64,000 nucleotides of DNA from assembly GCA_963759055.1 (NCBI GenBank), contig CAVWYD010000013.1:62001-126000 (forward strand), in the 5' to 3' direction. The stretch's first letter is position 1. Each line of letters opens with the position of its first letter. The DNA is from Thiosocius sp963759055 (GTDB lineage: Bacteria; Pseudomonadota; Gammaproteobacteria; Chromatiales; Chromatiaceae). Positions 61,849 to 64,000 of this stretch are shown here, piece by piece. The notes under the pieces were generated by a model. The model saw nothing but the letters and a program-made list of their open reading frames with translations, ran no database searches and was not told where the DNA came from. Both the position numbers and the translations under genes were made by a program.

Positions 61849-62942
61849 AGTACCTGCTCCAACGCTTCCAGGAAGCGTGCATTCTCATCCCTGAGGCCGA
61901 TGCTCACACGTAAATGATTCGGCAGCCCATAGTTGGCGACCGGACGCGTCACCACCCCTTGGCGCAGAAGAGCCTGATCGACCGGGCCGGCGTCGCTACC
62001 AAGATCAATGGTGATAAAGTTTCCAGCCGAAGGTATGAATTCCAGGCCAAGGCGCCGGACTCCCGCCACCAGCTGCTGCATGCCCTGATCGTTGATTTCC
62101 ACCGAGCGGCGCAGATATTCCTGATCGTCCAGCGCCGCCAATGCCGCGGCCTGAGCAAAACTGTCTACATTGAAGGGTTGACGCACCCGGTTGAGCAGAT
62201 CGGCAACATCGGGGTGTGAAAGGCCGTAGCCGACCCGTAAGGCCGCCAGCCCGTAAGCCTTGGAAAAGGTCCGCGTCACGATCAGATTGGGGAAATCGCC
62301 CAGCCATTGGCTGGCATCCGGGAAATCGTCATCCTGCACGTATTCGAAATAGGCCTCGTCGACGACGACGATCACCTCTGACGGAACAGACTCCACGAAT
62401 CCGCGCAGATCGACCTTATTCAGCCGAGTCCCTGTGGGGTTGTTCGGATTCGCGATCCAGATCACCCCGGTCTGCTGCGACACCATTGCGCGCATGGCCG
62501 CCAGATCGTGACCATAGTCGACAGCCGGCGCAATCCGCAGGGTCGCCCCCACCGCCATGCTGCTGATCGGATAGACAGCGAAGGCATATTGCGAAAACAG
62601 GCTCTCACGCCCAGCCCAGAGAAAGACGCGCGCCACCATATCGAGCACGTCATTCGAGCCGTTGCCGACGGTTACACAGGCGGCGTCGACACCATGATGT
62701 GCCGCGAGCGCACGTCGCAACTCGAACGCGCCGCCATCCGGATAGCGGGTCAGATCCGCGATCTGCGCCTCCAGCGCCGCACGAACGCGCGGGCTTGGGC
62801 CCAGCGGATTCTCATTCGATGCCAGTTTGATCGAGCCGGTGATTCCCAGCTCCCGCTCGAGTTCAGACAACGGCTTACCCGGGACATAGGGTTTGAGGGA
62901 AGCCAGCCCTGGTGCAGCTTGATTGATGAAGCGATTGGCCAT
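61845..62942 (-). CDS. hisC: histidinol-phosphate/aromatic aminotransferase
   Basis: A 365-residue class I/II aminotransferase. KLASNENPLGPSPRVRAAL is the HisC signature, NPNNPTGTRLNKVD and DEAYFEYV bind PLP, and the Lys is in RTFSKAYGLAALRVGYG. In this cluster the enzyme probably transaminates both imidazole-acetol phosphate and aromatic keto acids (known for HisC2 next to tyrA). The ATG at 62942 gives the family start; the upstream extension would encode the repeat region and is rejected. Confidence 0.93.
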   Translation of the reverse strand: MANRFINQAAPGLASLKPYVPGKPLSELERELGITGSIKLASNENPLGPSPRVRAALEAQIADLTRYPDGGAFELRRALAAHHGVDAACVTVGNGSNDVLDMVARVFLWAGRESLFSQYAFAVYPISSMAVGATLRIAPAVDYGHDLAAMRAMVSQQTGVIWIANPNNPTGTRLNKVDLRGFVESVPSEVIVVVDEAYFEYVQDDDFPDASQWLGDFPNLIVTRTFSKAYGLAALRVGYGLSHPDVADLLNRVRQPFNVDSFAQAAALAALDDQEYLRRSVEINDQGMQQLVAGVRRLGLEFIPSAGNFITIDLGSDAGPVDQALLRQGVVTRPVANYGLPNHLRVSIGLRDENARFLEALEQVL

Positions 62943-62955
62943 AGATGTTTGAACG

Positions 62956-63052
62956 TTTTGAGTGTTGAGTTTTGAGTCGTGGGTTTTTAGTTGCGGGTTG
63001 TGGCACATACCCGTCGAACTCAAGACTAAAAACTCAACACTCACAACTTCTC
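62956..63052. repeat. degenerate heptamer repeats in two inverted arms between pheA and hisC
   Basis: Seven copies of a 7-base unit (TTTTGAG, TGTTGAG, TTTTGAG, then more degenerate) run from 62956 to 63004, and five copies of the complementary unit (ACTCAAG, ACTAAAA, ACTCAAC, ACTCACA, ACTTCTC) from 63018 to 63052. The arms pair over about 18 of 19 bases. Not coding; a stem or repeated intergenic element. It lies in the 108-base pheA-hisC gap. Confidence 0.85.
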
Positions 63053-64000
63053 ATAGTACCGCCCGGGGATAAGAGCCGAGGTCCTTGTACATCCCTGCAC
63101 GTGCCTGCAGAGCCTGGAGCGCTGATGCCACCTCGGCGTCATCCCGATGACCATTGATGTCGACGAAAAACACGTAATCCCAGTTGCCGCGACGTGACGG
63201 CCGGGATTCGATACGGGTCATGCTGATCCCATGCTCTGCAAGCGGCCCAAGCAGCTGGTGCAGCCCGCCCGCCTCGTTGCGGGTTGAAAGCAACAGGCTG
63301 GTCTTGTCATCACCCGATGCAGGCACTGACTGCCGCCCGACTACCAGGAAGCGCGTGGTATTGCCCGGGTCATCCTCGATGTTCGGCGCCAGCAGCCGCA
63401 AGCCATACAGCTTGGCCGCCATGGCGCCCGCAATCGCGGCGGTGTCCTCCGATTCCATGGCGCGTTTTGCGGCCTCCGCATTGCTGCCAACCGGTATCCG
63501 CTCGACGTAAGGCAGGTGCCGATCGAGCCAAGCACGACATTGCGCCAGCGACTGCTGGTGCGAATAAACAGCCTTGAGCTTGCTGAGATCGGGACTCGAA
63601 CCCAGCAGATTGTGATGGATCCGCAGGGTCACCTCACCACAGATCTTAAGCGGCGAGTTCAGGAACATGTCGAGCGTGTGACTCACCACGCCTTCACTGG
63701 AGTTCTCGACCGGCACGACACCGTAGTGGCAGCTTCCGCTTTCGACCTCCTGAAAGACATCGGATATCGCGGCCATCGACACGGTTTCTACCGCGTGTCC
63801 GAAATGCTTGTGAGCAGCTGCCTGGGTGAAGGTACCTGCCGGCCCCAGATAAGCAATCCTGAGCGGCAGCTCCAGCGCCAGACAGGCGGACATGATCTCG
63901 CGGAACAACAGGGCAACGGACTCGGCATCCAATGGCCCTTTATTGCGCTCCTTGACCGTGCGCAGAATCTGGGCCTCTCTCTCGGGGCGGTAAAAAATCG
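63051..64000 (-). CDS. pheA: chorismate mutase/prephenate dehydratase (P-protein), 5' end off right edge
   Basis: About 316 codons are visible, and the reading frame is still open at base 64000. The end of the chorismate mutase domain (EREAQILRTVKERNKGPLD, LFREIMSACLALE) is followed by prephenate dehydratase (IAYLGPAGTFTQAAAHKHFG, VPVENSSEGVVSHTLDMF, GNTTRFLVVGRQ) and an ACT domain (SLLLSTRNEAGGLHQLLGPL, IESRPSRRGNWDYVFFVD) for phenylalanine feedback. It heads the visible pheA-hisC-tyrA-aroA-cmk-rpsA-ihfB set. Confidence 0.96.
   Translation of the reverse strand, partial: IFYRPEREAQILRTVKERNKGPLDAESVALLFREIMSACLALELPLRIAYLGPAGTFTQAAAHKHFGHAVETVSMAAISDVFQEVESGSCHYGVVPVENSSEGVVSHTLDMFLNSPLKICGEVTLRIHHNLLGSSPDLSKLKAVYSHQQSLAQCRAWLDRHLPYVERIPVGSNAEAAKRAMESEDTAAIAGAMAAKLYGLRLLAPNIEDDPGNTTRFLVVGRQSVPASGDDKTSLLLSTRNEAGGLHQLLGPLAEHGISMTRIESRPSRRGNWDYVFFVDINGHRDDAEVASALQALQARAGMYKDLGSYPRAVL

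Noticed and set aside
62943..63044. N-terminal extension of hisC to 63044
   Set aside because: It would translate the heptamer repeat array; the family start is at 62942.

Overview
The window is about 64 kb of gene-dense, moderately GC-rich bacterial chromosome. The gene content points to a gammaproteobacterium. It has cmoA/cmoB, and the order pheA-hisC-tyrA-aroA-cmk-rpsA-ihfB, which is standard in that class. A two-subunit class III PHA synthase (phaC/phaE) plus aceA-aceK, malate synthase G and a complete acnD/prpF-type methylcitrate operon suggest a Chromatiales-like, possibly sulfur-oxidising lineage; that placement is inference. No tRNA, rRNA, CRISPR array, insertion sequence or prophage was recognised.

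Left part (0-34 kb), carbon metabolism. After a partial recQ, a SAM methyltransferase, a SixA-type phosphatase and a YdbH/YdbL-type envelope pair comes the propionate operon prpE-gntR-prpB-prpC-acnD-prpF (leftward), with two TTGTCGACA-type operators upstream of prpE. Next are an oxidoreductase-ppsR-ppsA operon (ppsA carries one frameshift), aceA-aceK-rraA, and glcB-malic enzyme. The PHA locus follows: phaE-phaC leftward, phaA and phaR rightward. Together these genes route propionyl-CoA and acetyl-CoA into the TCA/glyoxylate cycle, gluconeogenesis or PHA storage. chrA and sthA follow.

Middle part (34-41 kb), DNA repair. An mrfB-mrfA (YprB-YprA type) nuclease-helicase pair is transcribed divergently from lexA. 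Their shared promoter holds three GTTC-N7-GTTC-like boxes, the form usually called alphaproteobacterial. phaB and a J-domain protein follow.

41-51 kb holds an uncharacterised envelope cluster: two von Willebrand A proteins with ExbD/TolR-like N-termini, a MotA/TolQ/ExbB-like channel, a small secreted protein, an FHA-like/PEGA/SUMF1 protein, a frameshifted TPR/PEGA protein, a large lipoprotein and a Gly-rich secreted protein. It looks like an ion-driven trans-envelope machine with VWA effectors.

Right part (51-64 kb). A decaying ArnD-like deacetylase and a SET-domain gene with two frameshifts sit upstream of cmoA-cmoB-hspQ. At 54.3 kb an unlisted 55-codon gene for a single-pass membrane peptide has two GTTC-N7-GTTC boxes flanking its promoter, so it is a strong candidate SOS-induced membrane peptide. 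A second ExbB-like/TolR-like pair with a DUF2135-like domain follows, then the aromatic amino acid/rpsA/ihfB block.

Four genes carry five single-base frameshifts, mostly in short G/C runs; sequencing error and real decay both need to be considered.
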